DNA of 64,000 bases, from the NCBI GenBank assembly GCA_024123915.1, contig CP099650.1, forward strand, positions 2,294,001-2,358,000, in the 5' to 3' direction. Below are positions 9,054 through 18,232 of the stretch, in pieces; within the stretch, counting starts at the first letter, position 1, and the number at the start of each line of letters is the position of its first letter. Both the position numbers and the translations under genes were made by a program. Source of the DNA: Oxalobacteraceae bacterium OTU3CAMAD1 (GTDB lineage Bacteria; Pseudomonadota; Gammaproteobacteria; Burkholderiales; Burkholderiaceae_D). The notes beneath the pieces are model-generated. The model did not search any database, was not told the DNA's origin, and worked only from the letters and a program-made list of their open reading frames with translations.

Positions 9054-9157
9054 ATCACGTAGGGCGGATTAGGCGGGACGCCGTAATCGGTCATGCTTGA
9101 GCCGCCGGCGGCTCGTGCATGGCCGATTACGCTGCGCTAATCCGCCCTACGTGATTT
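9052..9157. repeat. REP-like palindromic element between convergent genes
   Basis: Perfect terminal inverted repeats of 21 bases begin AAATCACGTAGGGCGGATTA at 9052 and end at 9157. The interior contains GGCCGATTAC-type half-sites and a CCGCCGGCGG palindrome. The element starts within the stop codon of the gene on the left and ends within the ycaO stop codon, so it probably serves as a two-way transcription terminator. Relatives occur at 13057, 39329, 39425, 44245 and 48961. Confidence 0.88.
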
Positions 9158-10886
9158 AGATCGTGCTTGCGTCCGGCGCGAACAGCTTGTCGTAGGCCGC
9201 CAGCAAGCTTTGATGCATGGCGCTGCCTTCGAAGTTCGGGCCCAGCGTCTCCAGCCCGAAGAAGCGCTCGGAGCCATCGAGCAGGGCCTCGGCCATCGCC
9301 AAGGTCTCGGCGCCGTACAGCAGTTCCAGCGCGCGGCGGAAGTTCTCCGGCTCGTCCTGCCGGACGATGCTCTCGATGCAGCGGTACACCAGCCGGCGCG
9401 GCTTGACCAGGTCGCCGTAGTGGTGGATCCAGTTGCAGCCCTCGAGCACCGCTTCCTCGTCGCCCACCACCAGCGCCAGCATGGTTTTAAATTCGCCCAC
9501 GCGCACCTGTTTCCACGGCGTGCCGTCCGCAGCGGCCAGGCCGAGGAATTGCCACAGCGGCCGCTCGTCGTCCAGGTTCGAGGTCTGCAGCTCGACCAGC
9601 AAGCTTGCGCACTCCTGCACGCTCAGGTCTTGCAGGCGCACCAGCAGCGGCCGCAGTGTGTTGCCGACGCTGTTGTTCTCCCATTCCAGGTCCTCGACCG
9701 GATAGACCTCCGAGAAGCCCGGCACCACGATGCGGCAGGTGTGGACGCCTTGCTCGTCGAAGTCGGCCACGTAGATATCCTTGCCCTCTGCGTGGAGCGC
9801 CTCGACCAGCCACCGGTAGTCCTCCTCCGTGGTGGCGCTGAAGTTCCAGTCGACGAAAGGATAGTCCGACGTGTCGCTCAGGAATTCCCATGCGACCACG
9901 CCGCGCCCATCGACCAGGTGGGCCTCCCGGTTGGCGAAGGAGTCGATCTCGCTGGCGTCGAAACTCGGTTCCGGATAGCCTTCGAGCGCGTCGAGCGAGC
10001 GGTCCTGCGGCAGCTTGGTCATCGCCCGCTCCAGCGCGATCGCCAGGCGCGGATGGGCGCCAAAGCTGGAGACCACGCCCTGGTCCCCCGGATGGATCAG
10101 CGTGACGTTCATGACGGGGTATTTGCCGCCCAGCGAGGCGTCCTTGACCAGCACGCCGACACCGGCCGCGCGCAGCCCGGCGACGCCGGCCTCGATGGCG
10201 GGGAAGCGGGCGATGACGTCGTCCGGCACCTCCGGCAGGCACATGCCCTCGGCGATGATCCGGTATTTGATTGCCCGTTCGAAGATCTCCGACAGCGCGT
10301 GCACGCGCGCCTCGTTGACGGTGTTGCCGGCGGCTATGCCATTGCTGGCGTACAGGTTGTCGATGATGTTGACCGGGATGTAGGCGGTGGCGCCGTCGCG
10401 CAGGCGCTGGTAGGGCAGGGCGCAGATGCCGCGCCCGGCGTTGCCGGAGTTGAGGTCGACCAGCACGCCGGCGCCGATGTCGCCCTGCGGATTGTATAAG
10501 GCGTGCAGTTCCGGATCGAGCAGCGCGGACGGCCACGAACCGTCGGCCGGCGGCGCGAACCATCTCTCGCCCGGATAATGGACGACGGGGGCGTCGGCGC
10601 GCCGCGCGCCCAGGTGGAAGCGGCTCCAGAAGTCATGGGTGCCCAGGCGCTCGGCGAACGCGCCGTAGGCGGCGGCCCGCGCGGCCAGCTCGGTCGCGCC
10701 CTTGCCGTTCGCGGTCAGCAGCGGGCAGTCGTCGTCCGTCAACCGGATCGACCAGATGCCGCCGGCCTCGTGCGTCGGCGGCGATTCGGTCAGCCGGAAG
10801 CCGCGCCTGGCCAGCGTGGCCTGCATGGTGGCGATGGTGGTTTCGAGGGCGGCGTCTTTGCCCGGGATGTGGGTTTCTGTAGTCAT
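9156..10886 (-). CDS. ycaO: YcaO, ribosomal protein S12 methylthiotransferase accessory factor
   Basis: A 576-residue protein close to E. coli YcaO (586 residues) in length and sequence. It belongs to the ATP-dependent YcaO cyclodehydratase superfamily but, in E. coli, assists RimO-dependent beta-methylthiolation of ribosomal protein S12. The N-terminal domain (GIWSIRLTDDDCPLLTANGK) precedes the YcaO fold, with ATP/Mg-binding acidic motifs such as NEARVHALSEIFERAIKYR near residue 190. The C-terminal ~150 residues form a helical TPR-like region. The ATG at 10886 (MTTETHIPGKD) gives the normal family start. Its stop lies in a REP-like element. Confidence 0.93.
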   Translation of the reverse strand: MTTETHIPGKDAALETTIATMQATLARRGFRLTESPPTHEAGGIWSIRLTDDDCPLLTANGKGATELAARAAAYGAFAERLGTHDFWSRFHLGARRADAPVVHYPGERWFAPPADGSWPSALLDPELHALYNPQGDIGAGVLVDLNSGNAGRGICALPYQRLRDGATAYIPVNIIDNLYASNGIAAGNTVNEARVHALSEIFERAIKYRIIAEGMCLPEVPDDVIARFPAIEAGVAGLRAAGVGVLVKDASLGGKYPVMNVTLIHPGDQGVVSSFGAHPRLAIALERAMTKLPQDRSLDALEGYPEPSFDASEIDSFANREAHLVDGRGVVAWEFLSDTSDYPFVDWNFSATTEEDYRWLVEALHAEGKDIYVADFDEQGVHTCRIVVPGFSEVYPVEDLEWENNSVGNTLRPLLVRLQDLSVQECASLLVELQTSNLDDERPLWQFLGLAAADGTPWKQVRVGEFKTMLALVVGDEEAVLEGCNWIHHYGDLVKPRRLVYRCIESIVRQDEPENFRRALELLYGAETLAMAEALLDGSERFFGLETLGPNFEGSAMHQSLLAAYDKLFAPDASTI

Positions 10887-11034
10887 CGAGCGGTCTCGGA
10901 AGGAAGGGGCGGAGGGCGCGCAAACTCAAACCGCGCCGGCGAGGCTGAATGCTGGCTTCAAGCTTACCACCGCCGGGGCCGCGACGTCGCAAATGCGCTA
11001 TCATGCCGCCTTTCGCAGATTCACTCAGGCATCA

Positions 11035-11901
11035 ATGACATTACCTCCGGGCAAGGCCCCGCGCGGCGCGCGCCACTCCCGGTTCCGGCGCTACACCGAA
11101 ACGGTCATGAACGCCGCGTTGCTGGGTGGACTGGTGGCGTCGCTGAGCTATCGCCTCGGCCTGCACGGGCGCCTGGGTGTGACGCGTTACAGCGTGGCGC
11201 TGGCGCCCGAGCGCCGCCTGCCGCGGCCCCTCAAGATCGCCTTCGCCTCCGATTTCCACGCCGGTCCGCCGACCCACGCCGGCCTCTTCGACGACCTGTT
11301 CGCCCGCCTCGATGCCGAGCGGCCCGACCTGCTGCTGCTGGGCGGCGACTACGTCCACGGCCCGGCGCGCTATGCGGAGGCGCTGTGCGCGGGACTGGCG
11401 GCCTGCCGGCCGCCGCTGGGCAAGCTGGCCGTATTCGGCAACCACGACCTGATCACCGACCACGACCTCATCGAGCGCTTGTTCGCGCGCGCCGGGGTGG
11501 AGATGCTGGTCAACCGCGCGCGCCCGCTGCCGGCGCCGTTCGACGGCGTGTCGGTGTGCGGCATGGACGATCCGTGGACCGGCGCGCCAGACGGCCACGC
11601 CACCTTCGCCGGCGCCGCCGCCACGCGGGTGCTGCTGATGCACGCGCCGGACGGCCTGCTGCGCCTGGACGGCCACCGCTTCGACGTCGGTTTCGCCGGC
11701 CACACGCACGGCGGGCAAATCGCCACCGGCGACGGCACGCCGCTGGTGATGCCGCGCGGGCCGCTTTCGCGTCCCTTTCATTATGGGCGTTTCCCGTTGC
11801 CCGGCAACGGCGAGCTGATCGTCAGTCGCGGCGTGGGTTGCAGCGGCATCCCGGTGCGCATCAACGCCGATCCGGAACTGGTGATTTGCACTGTGCAATA
11901 A
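11035..11901 (+). CDS. Metallophosphoesterase, membrane-anchored
   Basis: A 288-residue calcineurin-like phosphoesterase. All metal-binding motifs are present in order: ASDFHAG (D-x-H) near residue 71, GGDYVHG near 103, GNHD near 138, a late HAPDGLL (H) near 203, and GHTHGGQ near 222. One hydrophobic segment near residues 24-40 (NAALLGGLVASLSYRLGL) suggests an N-terminal membrane anchor, as in the YkuE-like group. The start at 11035 (MTLPPGKAPRG) is plausible; 11107 (MNAALLGG) is an alternative. A GNAT gene begins 8 bases after its stop, so the two probably form an operon. The substrate is unknown. Confidence 0.88.
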   Translation: MTLPPGKAPRGARHSRFRRYTETVMNAALLGGLVASLSYRLGLHGRLGVTRYSVALAPERRLPRPLKIAFASDFHAGPPTHAGLFDDLFARLDAERPDLLLLGGDYVHGPARYAEALCAGLAACRPPLGKLAVFGNHDLITDHDLIERLFARAGVEMLVNRARPLPAPFDGVSVCGMDDPWTGAPDGHATFAGAAATRVLLMHAPDGLLRLDGHRFDVGFAGHTHGGQIATGDGTPLVMPRGPLSRPFHYGRFPLPGNGELIVSRGVGCSGIPVRINADPELVICTVQ

Positions 11902-11909
11902 TCTATTGT

Positions 11910-12386
11910 ATGAACAAGCCCATCCCCTCAATATCGCTCACGCCCGAAGATCCCGGCGCCGCCGACTGCGTGGCGTTGATGGCGGAGTTGTCGACGGTGC
12001 TCGAGGAGATCACCGGCAGCAGCGGCAAGGCCTCGTTCGACGCCGACGACGTGCGCGGCCCGATGGCGTGTTTTGTCGTCGCGCGCGACGCCGCAGGCGT
12101 GGCCCAGGGGTGCGGCGCCTTGCGGCCGCTGGAGCCCGGCGTGGCCGAGATCAAGCGCATGTACGCGCGCCGCCACAGCAGCGGCATCGGCAGTGCCGTG
12201 CTGACCTACCTGGAGCGCGAGGCGGCGGCGCTGGGCTATCAGGCGATCTGGCTCGAGACGCGGCTGGTGAACCGCCGCGCCGTCGATTTCTATTCGGCGC
12301 GCGGCTACGTGCGCATGCCCAACTACGGCAAATACATCGGCAATCCGCTGGCAGTTTGCTTCGAGAAACAACTGCCCGGAGCCTAG
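11910..12386 (+). CDS. GNAT family N-acetyltransferase
   Basis: A 158-residue protein with the GNAT fold. The beta4/alpha3 region reads EIKRMYARRHSSGIGSAVLT, including the acetyl-CoA-binding R-x-x-x-x-G-x-G/A pattern in slightly modified form. It is followed by ALGYQAIWLETRLVNRRAVD and the typical FYSARGYVRMPNYGKY motif B. The ATG at 11910 lies 8 bases after the phosphoesterase stop. The substrate cannot be told from sequence. Confidence 0.88.
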   Translation: MNKPIPSISLTPEDPGAADCVALMAELSTVLEEITGSSGKASFDADDVRGPMACFVVARDAAGVAQGCGALRPLEPGVAEIKRMYARRHSSGIGSAVLTYLEREAAALGYQAIWLETRLVNRRAVDFYSARGYVRMPNYGKYIGNPLAVCFEKQLPGA

Positions 12387-12511
12387 CATCGCCGACTTAG
12401 GCACGCCTTATATGTAAGCCTCGTCTTACAAGCGAAGGCTCCCGGCGCCGCTTCCGCGCGGGCGCGATCGGGTTCAGAATATGGCCTGTTTCATCAAAGG
12501 CTAGAAAAACC

Positions 12512-12994
12512 ATGCGTATCATCGACCAGCGTTACCTCTCCAGCGACAACCGCTATTCCACCCAACCTTGCCTGCTCAGCATTCTGGAAGTCGACGACGC
12601 GTCGGCCACGCCGGCCGCGCTGGCGTCGCTCGACCAGCGCTTGCTGGCGATGCTGCCCGGCGTGCGCAGCCAGGCCGGCCTGGTCGGCATGCGCGGCGAC
12701 GACGTGCCGCAGATCGTGCGGGTGGTGCAGCAGGTGGCGTTGGAATTGCGCCGTCTGGCGCTCAATGAAGTGACGGTCGGTTTCGTCGGCGTGGTGCCGC
12801 GCATGCAGGGCCGCTACCGGCTGGTGTTGCCTTACGCGGCCAAGAACGCCGCCGCGCCGGCGCTGCGCATCGCCACGCAAATGGTCAGCGCCTTGCGCGC
12901 CGGCCGCGCCTTCAACCTGCCGGCCGCCGTGGCCCGGCTGCGCGCGCTGGCCGACCGCCGTTTGACGGCCCGCCCGGCGGTGGCGGCGGCGTAA
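12512..12994 (+). CDS. Stand-alone cyanophycin-synthetase N-terminal-like domain
   Basis: A 160-residue protein beginning MRIIDQRYLSSDNRYSTQPC, strikingly like the first residues of cyanophycin synthetase CphA (MKILDxRxLRGPNxYS-type). The similarity continues through RLLAMLPGVRSQAG, the VVQQVALELRRLAL helix (CphA: VIEHVALELQ) and a YRLVLPYAAKNAAAPALRIA segment like the end of the CphA N-domain. The ATP-grasp and Mur-ligase domains that make the polymer are absent, and the EH pair of the helix is QQ here. It cannot itself synthesise cyanophycin. It may bind the polymer or modulate a full-length CphA encoded elsewhere. Similarity is judged by eye. Confidence 0.78.
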   Translation: MRIIDQRYLSSDNRYSTQPCLLSILEVDDASATPAALASLDQRLLAMLPGVRSQAGLVGMRGDDVPQIVRVVQQVALELRRLALNEVTVGFVGVVPRMQGRYRLVLPYAAKNAAAPALRIATQMVSALRAGRAFNLPAAVARLRALADRRLTARPAVAAA

Positions 12995-13056
12995 TCCCCG
13001 TCCGGCGTATGTCATAAGGAACAGCGCCGGACCACGGAGACAGCGTAACCTCGGAG

Positions 13057-13156
13057 ACACGTAGGGCGGATTAGCGCAGCGTAATCGGCCATGCATGCGC
13101 CGCCGACGGCACGGCCATGGCCGATTACGGCGTGCCGCCTAATCCGCCCTACGTGT
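13057..13156. repeat. REP-like palindromic element
   Basis: Inverted ends ACACGTAGGGCGGATTAG (13057) and CTAATCCGCCCTACGTGT (to 13156) enclose GTAATCGGCCATGCATGCGC and GGCCATGGCCGATTACGGC half-sites. The right end lies inside the 3' end of the MBL hydrolase gene and encodes its last codons and stop. Confidence 0.88.
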
Positions 13157-14074
13157 TTCCTCGCTTTCGCCGGTGCGATTGCCCAACTCGATTTCCATTC
13201 CCTCGTACGCCAGCACCACCTTCAGCCCGCCGAGCAGCGACGCGTGGCGCGCCATCACGTCGGCGAACACCGCCTCCAGCTCGTCGTCGCCACGGGTCGG
13301 CTCGTGGTGGGTGCAATACAAGGTGCCAGCGCCGGTGCGCAGCGCCAGCGCCAACGCCGAGTCGAAGGTGCCATGTCCCCACCCGCGCTTGGCGGGATAC
13401 TCCTCCCGCGTATACGAACAATCGACGATCAGCGCGTCGACGCCCATCGCCATGGCGTCGATGGCGGCGCTGCGTTCGCGCATCCAGCGCTCGTAGGCCG
13501 CGTGCTCCGGGTGGCCGGCCTCGTGGATATTGTAAAAAGGCTCGTGGTCGCCGGTGAAAAACAGCGACTTGCCGTTGCAATCGATGCGATACCCCAGGTC
13601 GGTCACCGGATGGTTCATCACCACGTTGTTGACGGTGGCGTCGCCCACCTGGATCGCCTCGCCCACCGTCAGCGTGTGATACTCGATGGTGGCGTCCATC
13701 TGCGTTTCGCTGACGGGGAAATAGCTATTTTGCAACTGCACACCCATCACGTGCTCAATGCCGTTGCCGGTGACCGGGTCGGTGACCCCGTGCAGGCGCA
13801 CCCGGCTGTCGCGTACGAACAGCGGCGTAAAGAACGGCAGCCCGTGGATATGGTCCCAATGGCTGTGCGTGATAAAAATGTTGGCGTGGATGGGGACGGT
13901 TTTGTTTTGAATCAAGGATTGCGCGAGCGAGAACAGGCCGGTGCCGCCGTCGATGATAATCAAGGTGTCGTCATCGGTGCGCACTTCGATGCAGGTGGTG
14001 TTGCCGCCGTAGCGCGCGGTGCGCGGCCCCGGCGAGGGGATGGAGCCGCGTACTCCCCAAAATCTGAATTTCAT
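13139..14074 (-). CDS. MBL-fold metallo-hydrolase
   Basis: A 311-residue metallo-beta-lactamase-fold enzyme. The zinc motif THSHWDHIHG lies near residue 89, later ligands are MNHPVTDLGYR near 154, TGDHEPF (D ligand) near 175 and THHEP near 265. The start KFRFWGVRGSIPSPGP is typical of the RNase-Z-like/cyclic-nucleotide phosphodiesterase-type group. Length is normal. The C-terminal residues EETRRAD and the stop codon are encoded by a REP-like repeat. The next gene is divergent at 14321. The substrate is unknown. Confidence 0.9.
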   Translation of the reverse strand: MKFRFWGVRGSIPSPGPRTARYGGNTTCIEVRTDDDTLIIIDGGTGLFSLAQSLIQNKTVPIHANIFITHSHWDHIHGLPFFTPLFVRDSRVRLHGVTDPVTGNGIEHVMGVQLQNSYFPVSETQMDATIEYHTLTVGEAIQVGDATVNNVVMNHPVTDLGYRIDCNGKSLFFTGDHEPFYNIHEAGHPEHAAYERWMRERSAAIDAMAMGVDALIVDCSYTREEYPAKRGWGHGTFDSALALALRTGAGTLYCTHHEPTRGDDELEAVFADVMARHASLLGGLKVVLAYEGMEIELGNRTGESEETRRAD

Positions 14075-14320
14075 GCTCTATCCCTAGTGATTTTTTTGTA
14101 ATTTTCGCCGGTGCCGGTTGTTTTTTTCCAGCCTTGCCACCAACGGCCGATGATAGCTTTTTTTTCCCGCGCGGGGGCGAAACAGAACAATAAACTGAAC
14201 TGCGAAATGGCGATTCTCCCGCACGATACAGTTCCCCATGTACAACAGCTTGCACTACGGATACACTCGACACTGCGTTGATGCCAGTCACTTTCCCTAA
14301 ACGGTAACAAAAAAACAATC

Positions 14321-15949
14321 ATGCCAGAGTTGAATCAAACGCAGATTGCCCAGCGTCTCGACCAGTTGACGGAACTCAGCGTTGAGCTGGGCGGCACGCA
14401 CGACACCGACTCCTTGCTGGAGCGGATACTGGTCGTCGCCAAGAGCATGACCAACGCCGACGGCGGCACCCTGTACCGGCCCAGCGCGGACAAGCGCTCG
14501 CTCGACTTCAATATCCTGTGGAACGACACCCTGGGCATGCGTCAGGGCGGCGCCAACGGCGAGCCGGTCACGGCGCCGTCGATTCCGCTGTACGAGGCCG
14601 GCGGCGAGCGCAACCTGTCGTCGGTGGCGGCGTACGCGGCCCATTTCGGCCAGTCGGTCAACATCGAGGACGTCTACAAGGCCGACGTCTTCAACTTCTC
14701 CGGCATGGTCGCATTCGACCGCCAGCGCCACTACCACTCGCAATCGTTCCTGACGGTGCCGATGAGCGACCACGAAGGCGAACTGGTCGGCGTGCTGCAA
14801 TTGATCAACGCCATCGACGCCGAGACCGGCGCCATCCGCGCCTTCTCGTCCACCGACCAGCGCTTCATCGAGGCGCTGGCCGCGCAGGCGGCCGTGGCGC
14901 TGACGCACCAGCGCCTGATCCGCCAGCTCGAGGAACTGCTCGAATCGCTGGTCAACCTGATCAACATCGGCATCGATGAGAAGTCGCCCTACACCGGGCG
15001 CCATTGCCAGTTCGTGCCGGAGCTGACGATGATGCTGGCCGAGGCGGTGCATGCCACCGAGACCGGCCCGATGGCCGGCTTCCGCATGACCGACGCCGAC
15101 CGCAAGGAACTGTGGCTGGCCGGCCTGCTGCACGATTGCGGCAAGATCACCACCCCGGTGCACGTGGTCGACAAGGCCACCAAGCTCGAGACCATCAGCG
15201 ACCGCATCCACACCATCGACACCCGCTTCGAGGTGCTGCTGCGCGACGCCGAAATCGCCGCGCTCAAGCAGAAGCTGGCCGCCGGCGGCGACCCCGTCCG
15301 GCTGGCCGCGATCGACGCCGAGCTGGCGCGCCGCCAGGCCGACCTGCGCGAGGAGCGCGACTTCATCCGCTTCGCCAACGTCGGCGCCGAGGCCATGTCG
15401 GTCGAGCACCAGCAGCGCGTGCGCGGCATCGCCGCGCGCCGCTGGACCGGCCCGGACGGCGACGAGCGCGACTTTCTCGACGCCGACGAGGTGACGAACC
15501 TGACCATCCGCTTCGGCACCCTGACCGAGGCCGAGCGCAAGATCATCAACAACCACATCGTGGTGACGATCCGCATGCTCGAGGCGCTGCCGTGGCCCAA
15601 GCACCTCAAGAACGTGCCGGAATACGCCGGCGGCCACCACGAGCGCATGGACGGCAGGGGCTATCCGCGCGGCCTGACCGGCGACCAGATGTCGGTGCAG
15701 GCGCGGCTGATGGCCATCGCCGACATCTTCGAGGCGCTCACGGCCCAGGACCGTCCGTACAAGAAGGGCAAGATGCTGTCGGAATCGCTGCGCATCCTCG
15801 GCCAGTTCTCGCTCAACGGCCACATCGATCCGGACCTGTTCGACATTTTCATCCGCAGCAAGATCTATCTGGAATTCGCCCGCAAGAACATGGACGAGAA
15901 GCAGATCGACGTGATCGACGAATCGCGGATTCCCGGCTATACGCCGTAA
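14321..15949 (+). CDS. GAF and HD-GYP domain phosphodiesterase
   Basis: A 542-residue soluble protein. An N-terminal GAF domain (about residues 15-205, with LERILVVAKSMTNADGGTLY and LTVPMSDHEGELVGVLQLIN) precedes an HD-GYP domain. The HD motif is LLHDCGKI near residue 268 and the GYP motif is HHERMDGRGYP near 440, followed by ARLMAIADIFEALTAQDRPY. HD-GYP proteins hydrolyse cyclic di-GMP, and the key H, D and GYP residues are present, so activity is expected. An insert of ~120 residues between the motifs is larger than usual. The CHASE2 cyclase gene starts 9 bases after the stop. Confidence 0.93.
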   Translation: MPELNQTQIAQRLDQLTELSVELGGTHDTDSLLERILVVAKSMTNADGGTLYRPSADKRSLDFNILWNDTLGMRQGGANGEPVTAPSIPLYEAGGERNLSSVAAYAAHFGQSVNIEDVYKADVFNFSGMVAFDRQRHYHSQSFLTVPMSDHEGELVGVLQLINAIDAETGAIRAFSSTDQRFIEALAAQAAVALTHQRLIRQLEELLESLVNLINIGIDEKSPYTGRHCQFVPELTMMLAEAVHATETGPMAGFRMTDADRKELWLAGLLHDCGKITTPVHVVDKATKLETISDRIHTIDTRFEVLLRDAEIAALKQKLAAGGDPVRLAAIDAELARRQADLREERDFIRFANVGAEAMSVEHQQRVRGIAARRWTGPDGDERDFLDADEVTNLTIRFGTLTEAERKIINNHIVVTIRMLEALPWPKHLKNVPEYAGGHHERMDGRGYPRGLTGDQMSVQARLMAIADIFEALTAQDRPYKKGKMLSESLRILGQFSLNGHIDPDLFDIFIRSKIYLEFARKNMDEKQIDVIDESRIPGYTP

Positions 15950-15958
15950 GGAGCGACC

Positions 15959-18232
15959 TTGCCACCCTGGCGCCGTTGGGCCCGAACGCTGCTCAAATCC
16001 GGCCCGCGCTGGCTGTTGGGCATGCTCGTCACCGCGCTCGGCGCGGCCTATGCGCTGGGTTTCTACGACAACGGCACCGTCGCCCGCCTCGACAGCCTGA
16101 TCGCCGGCGAGCGCATGAAGCTGCAGGCGCCGGTGCTCGATCCGCGCATCGTCATCGTCGACATCGACGGCAAGGCGCTGAGCGAATTCGGCCGCTTCCC
16201 GTGGAGCCGCGACATCCAGGCGCGGCTTGTCTCCCAACTGACCCGCCACTACCGGGTGGGCGCGGTCGGCTACGATATCTCCTTTCCCGAGCCGGACACC
16301 AGTTCCGGCTACGGCGTGCTGGAGCGGTTGTCGGCCGGCGAACTGAAGGACGTGCCGGCGCTGCGCGAACGGCTCGAACAACTGCGCCCGGCGATGGACT
16401 ACGACGGCCTGTTCGCCGCCGCGCTGCAAGGGCAGCCGGTGGTGCTCGGCTTTAACCTGTCGCCGGACCAGGTCAAGGGTGCGCTGCCGGCGCCGCTGTT
16501 CAGCGAACAGGATTTGAACGGCCGCGAACTGCTGGCTTATTCGGCCGACGGCTACGAGGCCAACGTGGCGCCGCTGGCGCGCGCGGCCGCCGGCGCCGGC
16601 AGCTTCTCGGTGGTCACCGATCCGGACGGCATCGTCCGCACCGCCGGCCTGATCCAGCAGGTCGGCGCCGATTACTACCCGTCGCTGTCGCTGGCCACGG
16701 CCGGCGTGTACCTGAAGGCGCGCGCCATCAAACCCTATCTCGACCGCTCGGTCGACCGCATGTCGCAAAGCCAGCAGGACAGCGGCGGCTACGATTTCCT
16801 GTCGCTGTTCCTGCCCGGCGGCCAGCGCCTGATCCCGGTGGGCGAGGCGATGACAACGGTGATCCAGTTCCGCGGCAACGGCGGCCCGCGCGGCGGCGCC
16901 TTCCGCTACGTGTCGGCGGCCGACGTGCTGACCGGGCGCGCCCCGGCCGCGGTGCTCAAGGGCGCGGTGGTGCTGATCGGCACCACAGCGCCGGGCCTGG
17001 TCGACCTGCGCGCCACGCCCGTCAACCCCGAGTTCCCCGGTGTCGAGATCCACGCCAACATCATCAAGTCCATCCTCGACGACAATTTCAAGGCGCGTCC
17101 GGACACCGCGATCGCCGTCGAGGCCGGGCTGATCCTGCTGGCCGGCCTGTTGCTGACGTTCGCGCTGCCAGCGCTGGCGCCGCTGCAGGCCATCCTGCTG
17201 GGCGCGGCGGCGCTGGGCGCCAGCGTCGCCTTCAACTACTACCTGTACAGCGAGCGCGACCTGCTGTTCCACCTGGCGATGCAGCTGATCGTCATCGCCG
17301 CCATCTTCGTGTTCAACGTCGCCTGGGGTTATTTTTTCGAGGTGCGCAAGGGCAGGGCGCTGGTGTCGCGCTTCGGCGAATACGTCGCCCCCGAGCTGGT
17401 GGCCGAGATGGCCGCCAATCCCGAGCAATACCATATGGACGGCGAAAGCCGCGAGCTGACGGTGCTGTTCGTCGACGTGCGCGGCTTCACCACCATCTCC
17501 GAGGGGCTGACGCCGAAGGCGCTGCGCGAATACATCAACCTGTACCTGACGGCGATGTCGGAGGACATCCGCGACAGCCACCGGGGCACGCTCGATAAAT
17601 ACATCGGCGACGCCGTCATGGCGTTCTGGGGCGCGCCGGTGGCCTTCGCCGACCACGCCAGCCGCGCCGTCGCCACCTCGCTGCTGATGCAGGCCAGCGC
17701 GCAACGCCTCAACGACGACTTCCTCGCGCGCGGCTGGCCGCCACTGAAGATCGGCATCGGCCTGAACACCGGCCTGATGCACGTGGGCGACATGGGGTCC
17801 AAGATCCGCCGCGCCTACACCGTCATGGGCGACGCGGTCAACCTCGGCGCCCGGCTCGAGGGCATCACCAAGGTCTACGGCGTCGGCATCGCCGTCGGCG
17901 CGGCCACGCGCGCGGCGGCGCCGGAATTCGCCTACCGCGAGCTGGACCTGGTGCGGGTCAAGGGCAAGCGCGAGCCGGTGGCCATCTTCGAGCCGCTGGC
18001 GCCGGCAAGCGCGCTTGACGCGGCGACCGCCGAAGGGCTGGCACGCTGGCACGAGGCGCTGGCCGCCGTGCGGGCGCAACAGTGGGATAGAGCCATGTCA
18101 ATAATTGCCCAATTGCATGACTTATCCCCGGACGACCGCCTGTATTCCTTATACACTGAACGCATTGCCTACTACCGGGCCCATCCGCCGGGCGACGACT
18201 GGGACGGCGTCACGACGTTCGACACCAAATAG
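15959..18232 (+). CDS. CHASE2-domain adenylate/guanylate cyclase
   Basis: A 757-residue membrane sensor. One membrane helix (residues 19-37) leads to a periplasmic CHASE2 domain (about 45-370), then three closely spaced helices (388-460), then a class III cyclase domain (about 495-690). Catalytic motifs are intact: metal-binding FVDVRGFT near 504, base-selecting Lys in LDKYIGDAVMAFWG near 544, and transition-state residues in MGDAVNLGARLEG near 624. A helical tail follows. The TTG at 15959 is preceded by AAGGAG at 15947-15952, the ideal spacing, and no better ATG exists. It likely makes cAMP in response to a periplasmic signal and is co-transcribed with the HD-GYP gene. Confidence 0.93.
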   Translation: MPPWRRWARTLLKSGPRWLLGMLVTALGAAYALGFYDNGTVARLDSLIAGERMKLQAPVLDPRIVIVDIDGKALSEFGRFPWSRDIQARLVSQLTRHYRVGAVGYDISFPEPDTSSGYGVLERLSAGELKDVPALRERLEQLRPAMDYDGLFAAALQGQPVVLGFNLSPDQVKGALPAPLFSEQDLNGRELLAYSADGYEANVAPLARAAAGAGSFSVVTDPDGIVRTAGLIQQVGADYYPSLSLATAGVYLKARAIKPYLDRSVDRMSQSQQDSGGYDFLSLFLPGGQRLIPVGEAMTTVIQFRGNGGPRGGAFRYVSAADVLTGRAPAAVLKGAVVLIGTTAPGLVDLRATPVNPEFPGVEIHANIIKSILDDNFKARPDTAIAVEAGLILLAGLLLTFALPALAPLQAILLGAAALGASVAFNYYLYSERDLLFHLAMQLIVIAAIFVFNVAWGYFFEVRKGRALVSRFGEYVAPELVAEMAANPEQYHMDGESRELTVLFVDVRGFTTISEGLTPKALREYINLYLTAMSEDIRDSHRGTLDKYIGDAVMAFWGAPVAFADHASRAVATSLLMQASAQRLNDDFLARGWPPLKIGIGLNTGLMHVGDMGSKIRRAYTVMGDAVNLGARLEGITKVYGVGIAVGAATRAAAPEFAYRELDLVRVKGKREPVAIFEPLAPASALDAATAEGLARWHEALAAVRAQQWDRAMSIIAQLHDLSPDDRLYSLYTERIAYYRAHPPGDDWDGVTTFDTK

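Noticed and set aside
14297..18079. Reverse-strand open frame of 1260 codons
   Set aside because: It covers the HD-GYP and CHASE2-cyclase genes, whose motifs are intact on the forward strand; its own translation is a low-complexity shadow.
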